Shown one piece after another: positions 25,705 to 33,860 of a stretch of DNA of 64,000 nucleotides (its first letter is position 1; every line of letters starts with the position of its first letter). The stretch spans positions 1-64,000 of the forward strand of contig CALXZP010000053.1 of the NCBI GenBank assembly GCA_944393255.1, given 5' to 3'. The position numbers were made by a program, and so were the translations under genes. The stretch comes from an uncultured Clostridia bacterium (GTDB taxonomy: Bacteria; Bacillota; Clostridia; UBA1381). The notes under the pieces are model-generated. The model saw nothing but the letters and a program-made list of their open reading frames with translations. It ran no database searches and was not told where the DNA came from.

Positions 25705-26556
25705 TTAAACCGCATGAAGATTTTTCAGCGATAAGTCAAGTATCGGTGCGGAATGAGTCAGCGCTCCGCTGGATATATAGTCCACCCCGAGGTCGGCCAG
25801 GGCCTTTATATTCTCCCTTGTAACGTTGCCGCTGCATTCTGTTTCAGCCCTGCCGCCGATAAGCTCGATAGCCTCGCGCATCATTTCGTGCGTCATATTG
25901 TCAAGCATGATTATATCCGCTCCGGCTTCGACTGCCTCGCGTACCATATCAAGGTTTTCTGTCTCTATCTCTATTTTTCTGACAAACGGCGCGTATTCCT
26001 TAGCAAGCCTTACAGCGTTTGCAACGCCGCCGGCCGCGCCTATGTGGTTATCCTTTAGCAGAACTCCGTCCGAAAGATTGTAGCGGTGATTGCAGCCGCC
26101 TCCCGCCTTTACTGCGTATTTTTCAAATATGCGCATATTGGGAGTGGTCTTTCGCGTATCTAAAAGCTTTATTCCGGTGCCTTCGAGAAGCGCGGTTATA
26201 GAATGAGTATATGTCGCGATACCGCTCATGCGCTGAAGGAAATTGAGAGCGGTGCGCTCGCCCGACAGAAGAACGCGTATATCGCCTGTTATAGTACCGA
26301 GTTTTTCTCCATTGCTTATCTCGCTTCCATCGCGAACGGGGATGTCGAATTCGGTATCACTGTCAAGCAATGTGAAAACACGCTTAAAAACGTCTATGCC
26401 GGCAAGTATGCCGTCCTGCTTGCAGATAAGCTCCACAACACCCTTTTTGTATACCGGCATGACTGCGTTCGTGCTCACGTCCTCGCTTGAGATGTCCTCG
26501 CGCAGTGCATTGATTATCAGTTCATCTGCATTCATTTTCATTGTTATGCTGTTCAT
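25705..26556 (-). CDS. nadC: Nicotinate-nucleotide diphosphorylase (quinolinate phosphoribosyltransferase)
   Basis: 283 residues. RTALNFLQRMSGIATYT and LLDTRKTTPNMRIFEKYAV, then GGGCNHRYNLSDGVLLKDNH and the strand IEIETENLDMVREAV and IMLDNM, are the standard NadC series. It converts quinolinate and PRPP to nicotinate mononucleotide with loss of CO2. The start at 26556 lies 35 bases inside nadB; AAAGGATG lies upstream. In-frame ATGs at 26541 and 26535 are alternatives. The overlap shows translational coupling with nadB. Third gene of the NAD operon. Confidence 0.96.
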   Translation of the reverse strand: MNSITMKMNADELIINALREDISSEDVSTNAVMPVYKKGVVELICKQDGILAGIDVFKRVFTLLDSDTEFDIPVRDGSEISNGEKLGTITGDIRVLLSGERTALNFLQRMSGIATYTHSITALLEGTGIKLLDTRKTTPNMRIFEKYAVKAGGGCNHRYNLSDGVLLKDNHIGAAGGVANAVRLAKEYAPFVRKIEIETENLDMVREAVEAGADIIMLDNMTHEMMREAIELIGGRAETECSGNVTRENIKALADLGVDYISSGALTHSAPILDLSLKNLHAV

Positions 26557-27829
26557 GATATTTTTTCATCCTTTCAATTTCTTTTAAAACGGTTTTCTTA
26601 TAATCCTTATCGCAGCCCTTGTAGGCGCTTAGGCGCACGGAAGGGGAAAGGCGCTCGTGCGAGTTGAAGGTCTCAGCCATTTTAACGGCGGCTCGCTTTG
26701 CAAAAACGAGACTCTCAAGCAGTGAGTTGCTTGCGAGACGGTTTCTGCCGTGGACTCCGTTGCATGCCGTTTCACCGACGGCGTAAAGAGCGTCCATTGT
26801 TGTTTTTGAATACCTGTTGACCTTGATCCCGCCCATAAAATAATGCTGTGCGGGAACGACCGGGATGCATTCGCGAGTAACGTCGTAGCCCTCTTCGCGG
26901 CAGCGCCTGTATATATTGGGGAAGTGCGAAAGTATGACTTCCTTCGGTATCGGCTTCATGGAAAGCCATACATACGGCTTGCCGTCTTTTTTCATCTGCC
27001 GCATTATCGCGTCTGCCACAACATCGCGCGGCTGCAGCTCGTCAACGAAGCGTTCCATGTGCGAATTGAAAAGCACCGCACCCTCTCCGCGGACCGATTC
27101 CGAAATGAGAAAGCGCCGTCCGGGCTTGTGTGAAAAAAGCGTTGTCGGATGTATCTGTATGTAGTCTATATTTTCAAGCTCCACTCCGTGTTTCATTGCG
27201 ACAGCGAGCGCGTCGGCTGTTAAATGCGGATAGTTGGTGCTGTTGCGGAACAGTCCGCCCACGCCCCCGGTTGCGAGGACAGTGAACCGGGCGTCGATCT
27301 CGGTGAGAGTGCCGTTTTCGTTCTGCGCAACGATCCCGGCGCAGCGCCCGTCCGTTTCTATCAGATCTATCATGCGGCAGTTTTCTATTATTTTTATATT
27401 GTTTCTGCTCTGCACAGCCCTGAGCAGGCGGGAGGTTATCTCCTTGCCGGTCTCATCCTCATGAAAGCATATGCGCGGCGTTGAGTGCGCGCCCTCCTTA
27501 GTGAAGGCGAGAGCGCCGTCTTCATCGCGTTTGAAATCAACTCCGTAGCCTATAAGGTCTGAAATTATATCGCGGGATGAACGGATCATGATATCCACCG
27601 ATTCCTTGTTGTTTTCATAATGCCCCGCTTTCATCGTATCCTCAAAATAACTGTCGTAGTCATCGTCGTTTTTGAGCATACAGATCCCGCCCTGGGCGAG
27701 AAATGAATCGCTTTCCTCGGCTGTTGCTTTTGTGATCATGATTATATCTTTGTCCGTCGGAAGGTTAAGCGCGCAGTACAGTCCGCCTACGCCTGTGCCG
27801 GCTATAACGATATCAGTAGTAAGTTTCAT
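26522..27829 (-). CDS. nadB: L-aspartate oxidase
   Basis: 435 residues, at the short end of the family because the C-terminal helical domain is reduced. The N-terminal FAD-binding motif is DIVIAGTGVGGLYCALNL; LAQGGICM, HPTTLFSHKPG, LISESVRGEGAVLFN, RDVVADAI and the NGVHGRNRLASNSLLESLVF segment follow in succinate dehydrogenase/aspartate oxidase order. It oxidises L-aspartate to iminoaspartate, which NadA condenses with dihydroxyacetone phosphate. In anaerobes fumarate is the likely electron acceptor. It lies between nadA (26-base gap) and nadC (overlap). Confidence 0.95.
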   Translation of the reverse strand: MKLTTDIVIAGTGVGGLYCALNLPTDKDIIMITKATAEESDSFLAQGGICMLKNDDDYDSYFEDTMKAGHYENNKESVDIMIRSSRDIISDLIGYGVDFKRDEDGALAFTKEGAHSTPRICFHEDETGKEITSRLLRAVQSRNNIKIIENCRMIDLIETDGRCAGIVAQNENGTLTEIDARFTVLATGGVGGLFRNSTNYPHLTADALAVAMKHGVELENIDYIQIHPTTLFSHKPGRRFLISESVRGEGAVLFNSHMERFVDELQPRDVVADAIMRQMKKDGKPYVWLSMKPIPKEVILSHFPNIYRRCREEGYDVTRECIPVVPAQHYFMGGIKVNRYSKTTMDALYAVGETACNGVHGRNRLASNSLLESLVFAKRAAVKMAETFNSHERLSPSVRLSAYKGCDKDYKKTVLKEIERMKKYHEQHNNENECR

Positions 27830-27855
27830 ATTATCCCTCTGTTCCTCAATGAATA

Positions 27856-28767
27856 TTACCTGCCAAGCTCCAGCATTCTTTCAAGCGGTACGAGCGCTTT
27901 TTGCAGTATGCCGCCGCTTAAGATCACCTCGTTGTTTTCGTTTTCGAGTACGTCGAGGATCGCTTCCGGCGTATTCAGCTTCATATCTGCACATACGCAG
28001 CGGCCGCCCGCAAAGTAAAATTTCTTCCCGGGATTGTTTTTTGAGAGTTCGTATTCTATGCCTATCTCAGTGCATATTATAAATTCTTTTTTATCCGAAC
28101 GTGTAACGTAGTCTATTATAGCGGAGGTCGAGCCTATAAAGTCCGAGTGCCGAAGTATACATTCGCGTGTCTCGGGATGTGAGCAGACCACGGCTTCGGG
28201 ATGCTCGGAGACAGTCTGCAAAAGCTCATCTTCGCGCAGATCGTTATGTATGGGACAGTATCCGTCGTTGAATATGAATTCCTTGTCCGTAGCGGTCTTG
28301 GCTATATGTCTGCCAAGATTTTGATCCGGTATAAAATATATGTACTTGTTGGGCAGCGCTCCGGAGATCCGGGCGGCGTTTGCGGAAGTTACGCATACAT
28401 CGCTTGCGCATTTAAGCTCAGCGGTGGAATTGACATAGCATACTACTGCGACGCCGGGGTATTCTTCACGGATCTTTGCTATCTGCTCCGTGGTTGCCAT
28501 ATGAGCCATAGGGCAGTCCGCTTTCATATCCGGCATTAGCACCTTTTTGTCGGGATTTAATATCTTTGCGCTTTCCCCCATAAATCTTACACCGGCAAAT
28601 ACTATGATATCCGCGTCGGTTTCCTTGGCCGTTTTTGCCAGATAGAATGAATCGCCTACATAGTCGGCAAGAGCCTGTACCTCGCCCGGACAATAGTAAT
28701 GTGCAAGAATGACCGCATTTTTTTCTTTTTTTAGTTCGTTGATACGCTCAATGATCCGAGTATCCAT
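27856..28767 (-). CDS. nadA: Quinolinate synthase
   Basis: 303 residues, the length of the short archaeal/thermotogal-like type. AHYYCPGEVQALADYVGDS at the N-terminus, VFAGVRFMGESAKILNP, then possible cluster cysteines in ADCPMA (residue 85), VVCSHPE and CVCADM. Three such cysteines bind the [4Fe-4S] cluster in this family. It makes quinolinate from iminoaspartate and dihydroxyacetone phosphate and is oxygen-sensitive, fitting an anaerobe. First gene of the NAD operon; its promoter and operators lie at 28858-28899. Confidence 0.96.
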   Translation of the reverse strand: MDTRIIERINELKKEKNAVILAHYYCPGEVQALADYVGDSFYLAKTAKETDADIIVFAGVRFMGESAKILNPDKKVLMPDMKADCPMAHMATTEQIAKIREEYPGVAVVCYVNSTAELKCASDVCVTSANAARISGALPNKYIYFIPDQNLGRHIAKTATDKEFIFNDGYCPIHNDLREDELLQTVSEHPEAVVCSHPETRECILRHSDFIGSTSAIIDYVTRSDKKEFIICTEIGIEYELSKNNPGKKFYFAGGRCVCADMKLNTPEAILDVLENENNEVILSGGILQKALVPLERMLELGR

Positions 28768-28857
28768 ATAAAATCTCCTTATCCTTTGCAGCCGCGCCCC
28801 AAACGCGGTTTCACATGTTGAAGCTGCCGCGATCCGTCAGCGGCGCCTGTTTTAACC

Positions 28858-28886
28858 ATTATACAGATTTAGTTTACAGCTGTCAA
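28858..28886 (-). promoter_or_regulatory. Promoter of the nadA-nadB-nadC-niaR operon
   Basis: On the minus strand TTGACA (complement of 28881-28886), 17 bases, then TATAAT (complement of 28858-28863): a perfect consensus pair. Two NiaR-type palindromes overlap the -35 region. Confidence 0.9.
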
Positions 28887-28899
28887 TACATCTGTAAAC
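28872..28899. promoter_or_regulatory. Tandem NiaR-type operators
   Basis: ACAGCTGT at 28876-28883 and ACATCTGT at 28888-28895, centre spacing 12 bases. They lie inside a larger dyad GTTTACAG/CTGTAAAC (28872-28879 with 28892-28899). The ACA-N2-TGT core fits the known NiaR pattern as I recall it, and one copy covers the -35 hexamer. NiaR is encoded at the end of the same operon. Confidence 0.72.
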
Positions 28900-29115
28900 T
28901 TTTTGGCTCAAAGAACATAATCGGACATTTTTTCGCCTGTTTTTATGTCAAAAGAGTACAAAAGAAGATGTAAGACGATCGAGGAATGCGGCGCTGTTCA
29001 TGCGCCGGCTGCTTATATGCGGTACACAGAAGAAAAAAAGCATTGCATACGGAGGCGTTTTGGTGTATAATATATATTACGGATAGCTTATTGAAGTCCG
29101 GGGGTGGAATGAGCT
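28900..29115. promoter_or_regulatory. Divergent region with promoter for the second carboxypeptidase
   Basis: On the plus strand TTGCAT at 29043-29048, 17 bases, TATAAT at 29066-29071, then GGGGTGG before the GTG start at 29116. The rest of this region shows no gene. Confidence 0.7.
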
Positions 29116-30252
29116 GTGACAATTAAAAGCATACTGCCGTTTGCTGCGGCTGTCATTATGTCAGTGCCGTGCGCCGAAGCCAAGGCTTATGCCGATACTT
29201 CCGCCGGGGCGTGTCTTATAAATATGGCTACGGGTGAAACGGTGTTTGAGAAAAACTGCTATGAAAAGCTGCCTATGGCAAGCACGACAAAGATAATGAC
29301 GCTGCTTACGGCGCTGGAGCTATCGGAGCCCGATGAGCAGGTAACGATCTCGGCAAATGCCGCGGGGCAGGAGGGCTCTTCTGCTTACATAGAAGCCGGA
29401 GCGGTCATGTCCATGCGCGATCTGGAATACGGTCTCATGCTGAATTCGGGTAACGACGCGGCCGTTGCTATAGCAGAGCATATAAGCGGGAGCGCTGATG
29501 AGTTTGCTGAGAAAATGAATTCGCTTGCGGATGAGATAGGTCTTAGGGACACTGAATTTAAAAATCCGAACGGGCTCAATGCCGAGGGGCATTATACGAC
29601 TGCATACGATCTTGCATCGCTTGCGCGGTATGCCATGAAAAACGAGGAGTTTGAAAGCATAGTCTCAGCAAGAAGATATACCGCCCATCAGACGCTGAAA
29701 AACGGGACCGTTATGGAGATGGAGTACATAAATCATAACAAACTCCTGAGCTCATACGAGGGCTGTATAGGCGTAAAGACAGGCTATACGGAGGCTGCGG
29801 GAAGATGTCTTGTCAGTGCGGCCGAGCGCGGCGGAGCCGGCTATATAGCGGTCACGCTCAATTCTAAAAACGACTGGGCGGAGCATAAAGCTATGCTCGA
29901 TCACGGCTTTGAGTCGGCGAGAAGCGTAACGGCGGTAGAAAAAGGCGAATGCGTCCGACATATCACAGACGGAAAGAGCACATGCGAGATCGTTGCGGCG
30001 GAGGATTTCGAGGTTTTTATAAACAGCAGAAAAGGGACGGATATCACAGTAAAAACGGAGATATCCGAGGCGGTGTCCCCGCCGCTAAATAAGGGTGAAA
30101 AGGTCGGTGTGCTCTATATTTACAAGGGCGATGAGCTGCTGGGCAGCGTGGATGCTGAGGCTGCGTCGGATATGCCGCTTGAAGGAGAGTACAGATCCAA
30201 GCCGTGCTTTTTTACGATGATGATAAGGATGATAAAAAGCATATTGGGATAA
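29116..30252 (+). CDS. D-alanyl-D-alanine carboxypeptidase (S11 family)
   Basis: 378 residues from GTG 29116. Short signal peptide (SILPFAAAVIMSVPCAEA, cut near A24-Y25). All active-site motifs are present: S56-T-T-K59, S111-G-N113, K221-T-G223. It trims D-Ala from peptidoglycan pentapeptides. The C-terminus (SKPCFFTMMIRMIKSILG) forms an amphipathic helix, the usual membrane anchor of PBP5-type enzymes. The N-terminal domain is typical of DacB/DacF of sporulating Firmicutes, so a vegetative or sporulation role cannot be told apart. The pseudouridine synthase gene starts 17 bases later. Confidence 0.92.
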   Translation: MTIKSILPFAAAVIMSVPCAEAKAYADTSAGACLINMATGETVFEKNCYEKLPMASTTKIMTLLTALELSEPDEQVTISANAAGQEGSSAYIEAGAVMSMRDLEYGLMLNSGNDAAVAIAEHISGSADEFAEKMNSLADEIGLRDTEFKNPNGLNAEGHYTTAYDLASLARYAMKNEEFESIVSARRYTAHQTLKNGTVMEMEYINHNKLLSSYEGCIGVKTGYTEAAGRCLVSAAERGGAGYIAVTLNSKNDWAEHKAMLDHGFESARSVTAVEKGECVRHITDGKSTCEIVAAEDFEVFINSRKGTDITVKTEISEAVSPPLNKGEKVGVLYIYKGDELLGSVDAEAASDMPLEGEYRSKPCFFTMMIRMIKSILG

Positions 30253-30269
30253 GAGAAAGGAACAAACAA

Positions 30270-30989
30270 ATGGGTGAGATCGTCAGATTACAGAAATATA
30301 TCGCTATGAGCGGAGCCGCATCGAGGCGGGCGGCTGAAAAGCTGATAGACGAGGGCAGAGTCAGCGTGAACGGAAAAAGAGTTACGGAGCAGGGCGTCAA
30401 AGTGGAGATCGGAAGCGACGAGGTCGCGCTTGACGGGAAAGTGATAAAGACGGCAAGCAAAAAGGTTTACATTGCGCTCAACAAGCCGGCCGGATACGTG
30501 ACAACGGTGCACGACCAGTTTGACCGGCCTACGGTGATGGAACTTGTTCAGGAGCTCAATACTAGGGTGTTCCCGGTCGGCAGGCTCGATTATGAAACGG
30601 AAGGACTTCTGATAATGACCAATGACGGCGTATGGGCGAATAAGGTAACACATCCGCGGTATGAGGCTTCAAAAAGGTATTATGCCGTTCTTAAGGGCGT
30701 TCTGAGCATAGCGTCGCTTAACGGGATAAGACGCGGCGTTGTTATTGACGGGCGGAAGACTGCCCCGGCTGAGTGTGAGATAAAGGAGATCGAGGGTGGA
30801 AAGACGCTCGTTGAGATAACGATCCACGAAGGCAGAAACCGCCAGGTCAGGAAGATGTTCGACGCCGTGGGCAATCCGGTCATTGAGCTCAAGCGGGTTC
30901 AGGTAGGGAATGTTCAGCTCGGACATCTGCCTGAAGGACGATGGAGATACCTTACTTCGGGCGAGATCGGATATTTTATGAACAAATGA
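30270..30989 (+). CDS. rluB: 23S rRNA pseudouridine synthase (RluB type)
   Basis: Start ATG 30270 with AAAGGAAC at 30256-30263; 239 residues. N-terminal S4 domain (RLQKYIAMSGAASRRAAEKL, then GRVSVNGKRV) and the catalytic domain with VGRLDYETEGLLIMTNDG, where the Asp is the nucleophile. The end has HEGRNRQVRKMFDAVG and LKRVQVGNVQLG, all standard for RsuA/RluB enzymes. It isomerises a uridine of 23S rRNA, probably near helix 89; RluE/RluF-like members share this layout, so the exact target is inferred. Co-directional with the preceding carboxypeptidase. Confidence 0.9.
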   Translation: MGEIVRLQKYIAMSGAASRRAAEKLIDEGRVSVNGKRVTEQGVKVEIGSDEVALDGKVIKTASKKVYIALNKPAGYVTTVHDQFDRPTVMELVQELNTRVFPVGRLDYETEGLLIMTNDGVWANKVTHPRYEASKRYYAVLKGVLSIASLNGIRRGVVIDGRKTAPAECEIKEIEGGKTLVEITIHEGRNRQVRKMFDAVGNPVIELKRVQVGNVQLGHLPEGRWRYLTSGEIGYFMNK

Positions 30990-31038
30990 GGCAGGAGAGG
31001 TATGCGCAGTCTAATCTATATTTTTTTTCGCTAACCTA

Positions 31039-31067
31039 TTGCATTGGAGCCGGATTTGTGCTATAAT
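31039..31067 (+). promoter_or_regulatory. Promoter of the DAHP synthase gene
   Basis: TTGCAT at 31039-31044, 17 bases, TATAAT at 31062-31067. Located between the rluB stop (30989) and the aroF start (31141). Confidence 0.75.
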
Positions 31068-31140
31068 CTATTGAGGAAGAAAAAAGAGGGATTTATTTTT
31101 CTTTAAAATTGCCTATTATTTATTGAACGAGGTAGATAAA

Positions 31141-32163
31141 ATGATAATTATTATGAAAGAGGCCGCAACGAAGCAGGATATTGATGCGGTCGAGAAAAAG
31201 CTCACCGATATCGGGTTTCAGACACACCCGATCTATGGCGAGAAGAAAACAGTTATAGGCGCTATAGGCGATAAGCGCCAGATAAGCATGAATGAGATAC
31301 TGCTCATGAACGCAGTTGAGAACGTTGTTCCGATCATGCGTCCGTATAAGCTCGTTTCAAAGGAGCTTATAAAGGAGAAGTCGGTGATAGACGCAGGATA
31401 CGGCGTTACCATCGGCGGAAAACAGCTTGCCGTATTTGCCGGGCCGTGTGCGGTCGAAAGCCGGGAACACTTTTTGAAGATGGCGCGGCTGGTCAAAGCA
31501 TCGGGAGCAAATATACTCCGCGGCGGTGCGTTCAAGCCGAGAACGTCGCCGTATTCTTTCGGCGGTCTTGAGGGCGAGGGCTTAAAGATTATGCGCGAGG
31601 CCGGGGATGAGCTGGACATGCCCATCTGCACGGAGGTAATGGATACGCGTGACGTAGAGCTTGTGGCACAGTATGCGGATATTATCCAGATCGGCGCGAG
31701 AAACATGCAGAATTTCAAGCTGCTGAGAGAAGTCGGAAAGATAAATAAGCCTATACTCCTTAAAAGAGGATTGGCAAGCACCATAGAGGAATGGCTCATG
31801 GCGGCTGAGTACATAATGTCCGAGGGCAACGATGATGTTATTCTCTGTGAAAGAGGTATAAGGACATATGAGACTTCAACGAGAAACACATTCGACCTGA
31901 GCGCCATACCGGTAACGCAGGAGCTTTCACATCTGCCTATAATAGCAGATCCGAGCCATGCTACGGGCGCATATAAATATGTAGGCCCGGTAGCCAAGGG
32001 CGCTATAGCGGCGGGAGCGGACGGACTTATGATAGAAGTTCATGATTGTCCGGAATGTGCCGCGTCCGACGGACCGCAGTCGCTCAAGCCGGAAAAGTTT
32101 GACGAGCTTATGAAGGAGATCAGCACGATCGCGGCCGCTGTGGGGCGCGAGCTTGAAATATGA
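31141..32163 (+). CDS. aroF: 3-deoxy-7-phosphoheptulonate synthase (DAHP synthase, type I beta)
   Basis: Start ATG 31141, seven bases after GAGGT; 340 residues. The N-terminal ~70 residues (MIIIMKEAATKQDIDAVEKK) form the small ferredoxin-like regulatory domain of AroF/AroG type I beta proteins. The TIM barrel follows with FAGPCAVESREH, RGGAFKPRTSPYSF, ICTEVMDT, IQIGARNMQNF, LKRG, CERGIRTYE and ADPSHATG, which carry the metal- and phosphate-binding residues. It condenses phosphoenolpyruvate with erythrose 4-phosphate to start aromatic amino acid synthesis. The phenylalanine gene pheA follows, so the pair may serve Phe synthesis. Confidence 0.96.
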   Translation: MIIIMKEAATKQDIDAVEKKLTDIGFQTHPIYGEKKTVIGAIGDKRQISMNEILLMNAVENVVPIMRPYKLVSKELIKEKSVIDAGYGVTIGGKQLAVFAGPCAVESREHFLKMARLVKASGANILRGGAFKPRTSPYSFGGLEGEGLKIMREAGDELDMPICTEVMDTRDVELVAQYADIIQIGARNMQNFKLLREVGKINKPILLKRGLASTIEEWLMAAEYIMSEGNDDVILCERGIRTYETSTRNTFDLSAIPVTQELSHLPIIADPSHATGAYKYVGPVAKGAIAAGADGLMIEVHDCPECAASDGPQSLKPEKFDELMKEISTIAAAVGRELEI

Positions 32164-32197
32164 TCCAAGATAGTCAAAAAACAATATAAAAAACTGA

Positions 32198-32238
32198 GGC
32201 TGCTGCAAACTCACAGGGTTTTGCGGCAGCCCCTTTTA
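32198..32238 (+). terminator. Hairpin between aroF and pheA
   Basis: Twelve-base stem, GGCTGCTGCAAA (32198-32209) with TTTGCGGCAGCC (32220-32231), then CCTTTT. Strong stem but a weak T tract; it could act as a partial terminator or attenuator, or a processing site. It lies 28 bases before the pheA start. Confidence 0.65.
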
Positions 32239-32258
32239 AGTAAACGAAAGGAATATAG

Positions 32259-33086
32259 TTGCCTATGTTAGGATATATGGGACCGGACGGAACATTTACG
32301 CAGCAGGCCGCTATGGAGTGGTCAAAAGGCAGAGAGGAGCTGCGTGAATTTCCCACGATAGCCGGAGCGATAAAGGCGGTTGACAGGGGAGATATAGAGC
32401 GCTGCATAGTGCCGATAGAAAACAGTCTGAACGGAAGCGTGACCATGACATTGGACACTTTGGCGTTTGATACGAATGTGTATATAACCGACGAGCATAT
32501 CCTGAGGATAGCGCAGAACCTTATCATAAAAAAGGGTGCGGATGTTTCCGGGATAAAAACAATAGTGTCACATCCTCAGGCTTTGGGGCAGTGTTCAAAA
32601 ATGCTCGAACGTGAGTTTGCCGGGGTTGAGCTGAAAGCGGCGGAATCCACGGCTATGGCGGCAAAGATAGCGGCGGAAAGCGACGGCAGTATTGCTGCCA
32701 TAACATCGGGCGCCGCGGCCATGCTGTACGGACTTGAGGTGGCGCGCGCCGCTTGTAATGACGACAGCAACAATTTCACAAGGTTTGCGGTGATAGAAAA
32801 GCGCAGAGCGCTATGTGTGACCGGGCACGACAAGACCTCTATAGTTCTGTCTACCGAACATTCCCCGGGAAGCCTGTTCCGGGCGCTCGGTATCCTGGCG
32901 AAAGAAAATATCAATATGCTGCGCATAGAATCGCGGCCGGTAAAAAAGGAATTCGGGAAATATGTGTTCTTTGTTGATATAGAGGGGAATGTAGACGACG
33001 CGAGGATATATTTTGCGCTGACGAAGATACGTGAGAATGCATCGTTTTATAAATTTTTGGGCAGCTACAGCTATCATGAGATATGA
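32259..33086 (+). CDS. pheA: Prephenate dehydratase
   Basis: 275 residues from TTG 32259 (AAAGGA at 32247-32252; ATG 32265 is an alternative). Catalytic domain: LGYMGPDGTFTQQAA, IPIENSLNGSV, SHPQALGQC and the TRF triad in NNFTRFAVIEKR. The C-terminal ACT domain has EHSPGSLFRALGILA and IESRPVKKEFGKYVFFVD, the PGSLFRAL and ESRP motifs that bind phenylalanine. It converts prephenate to phenylpyruvate and is feedback inhibited by Phe. No chorismate mutase domain is attached, so a separate mutase must exist. Terminator follows. Confidence 0.95.
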   Translation: MPMLGYMGPDGTFTQQAAMEWSKGREELREFPTIAGAIKAVDRGDIERCIVPIENSLNGSVTMTLDTLAFDTNVYITDEHILRIAQNLIIKKGADVSGIKTIVSHPQALGQCSKMLEREFAGVELKAAESTAMAAKIAAESDGSIAAITSGAAAMLYGLEVARAACNDDSNNFTRFAVIEKRRALCVTGHDKTSIVLSTEHSPGSLFRALGILAKENINMLRIESRPVKKEFGKYVFFVDIEGNVDDARIYFALTKIRENASFYKFLGSYSYHEI

Positions 33087-33095
33087 GCGTAAAAG

Positions 33096-33127
33096 AAAAA
33101 CCATCGCCGGCAATGCGATGGTTTTTC
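33096..33127 (+). terminator. Terminator after pheA
   Basis: AAAAACCATCGC-CGGCAAT-GCGATGGTTTTT, a 12-base perfect stem with a T run; the mirrored A run makes it usable in both directions. Confidence 0.9.
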
Positions 33128-33300
33128 TGATATATGAATATAGCATGCACAAGCAATGCTAAGTATATTATATAACTTTTTATCGGAAAAAGCAAGTGGA
33201 AATATTAAATTAATTGAAAAATTCAAGAAAATTTAATATACCTGAGCGTCTATGAATTATTTTTGCGCAGCCGCAGCGTCCCGATAATATTTTATGGGTA

Positions 33301-33329
33301 TTGACATGCGTGCGGCGGAATGATATACT
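33301..33329 (+). promoter_or_regulatory. Promoter of the Rrf2 regulator gene
   Basis: TTGACA at 33301-33306, 17 bases, TATACT at 33324-33329. The preceding ~170 bases after the pheA terminator hold no gene. Confidence 0.82.
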
Positions 33330-33389
33330 ATAGTCATATAGATATTGTATGAAAAACAGCCGTATGAGCTGTTTGGGAGGAGCGCATAT

Positions 33390-33827
33390 ATGAAAATATC
33401 AACAAAAGGAAGATATGCTATAAGGATGATGATAGATATAGCAAAGAACTCGGGAGGGGGAAATGTCTCTCTCAAGGACGTTGCCGACCGGCAGGGAATA
33501 TCGCTGAAATATCTTGAACAGATAGTTACGGTCCTCAGCCGCTCCGGTCTGCTGCGCAGCCAGAGAGGGGCGCAGGGAGGCTACAGACTGATACGAGAAC
33601 CGGATAAATATACGGTAGGCGAGATACTGAGAATAACAGAAGGCAGTATGGCGCCGGTGGCTTGTCTTGAGGATGAGATAAACATCTGTCCGAGAGCCGG
33701 GTCATGTTCGACAATAGCTCTTTGGACAGGGCTTTATAAAACGATATCCGAGTATCTTGACAGCGTAACGATAGCGGATCTGATGAGGGGAAGCGCTGAT
33801 ACGGATATCGGCTGCTGCGATATTTGA
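33390..33827 (+). CDS. Rrf2/IscR-family transcriptional regulator
   Basis: Start ATG 33390 with GGGAGGAG; 145 residues. The wHTH segment KISTKGRYAIRMMIDIAKNS, then GISLKYLEQIVTVLSRSGLL and RGAQGGYRL, is the Rrf2 hallmark. Three cysteines in ACLEDEINICPRAGSCSTIAL (about residues 92, 100 and 106) are placed as the Fe-S or thiol-sensing cysteines of IscR/RsrR. It may thus sense iron-sulfur status or cysteine supply; no iscS/iscU or cysteine gene follows, so the target is unknown. It is 33 bases upstream of the Y-family polymerase gene. Confidence 0.88.
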   Translation: MKISTKGRYAIRMMIDIAKNSGGGNVSLKDVADRQGISLKYLEQIVTVLSRSGLLRSQRGAQGGYRLIREPDKYTVGEILRITEGSMAPVACLEDEINICPRAGSCSTIALWTGLYKTISEYLDSVTIADLMRGSADTDIGCCDI

Positions 33828-33860
33828 CATGCGGGTAAATACCGCCGGAGGATATAGGCA

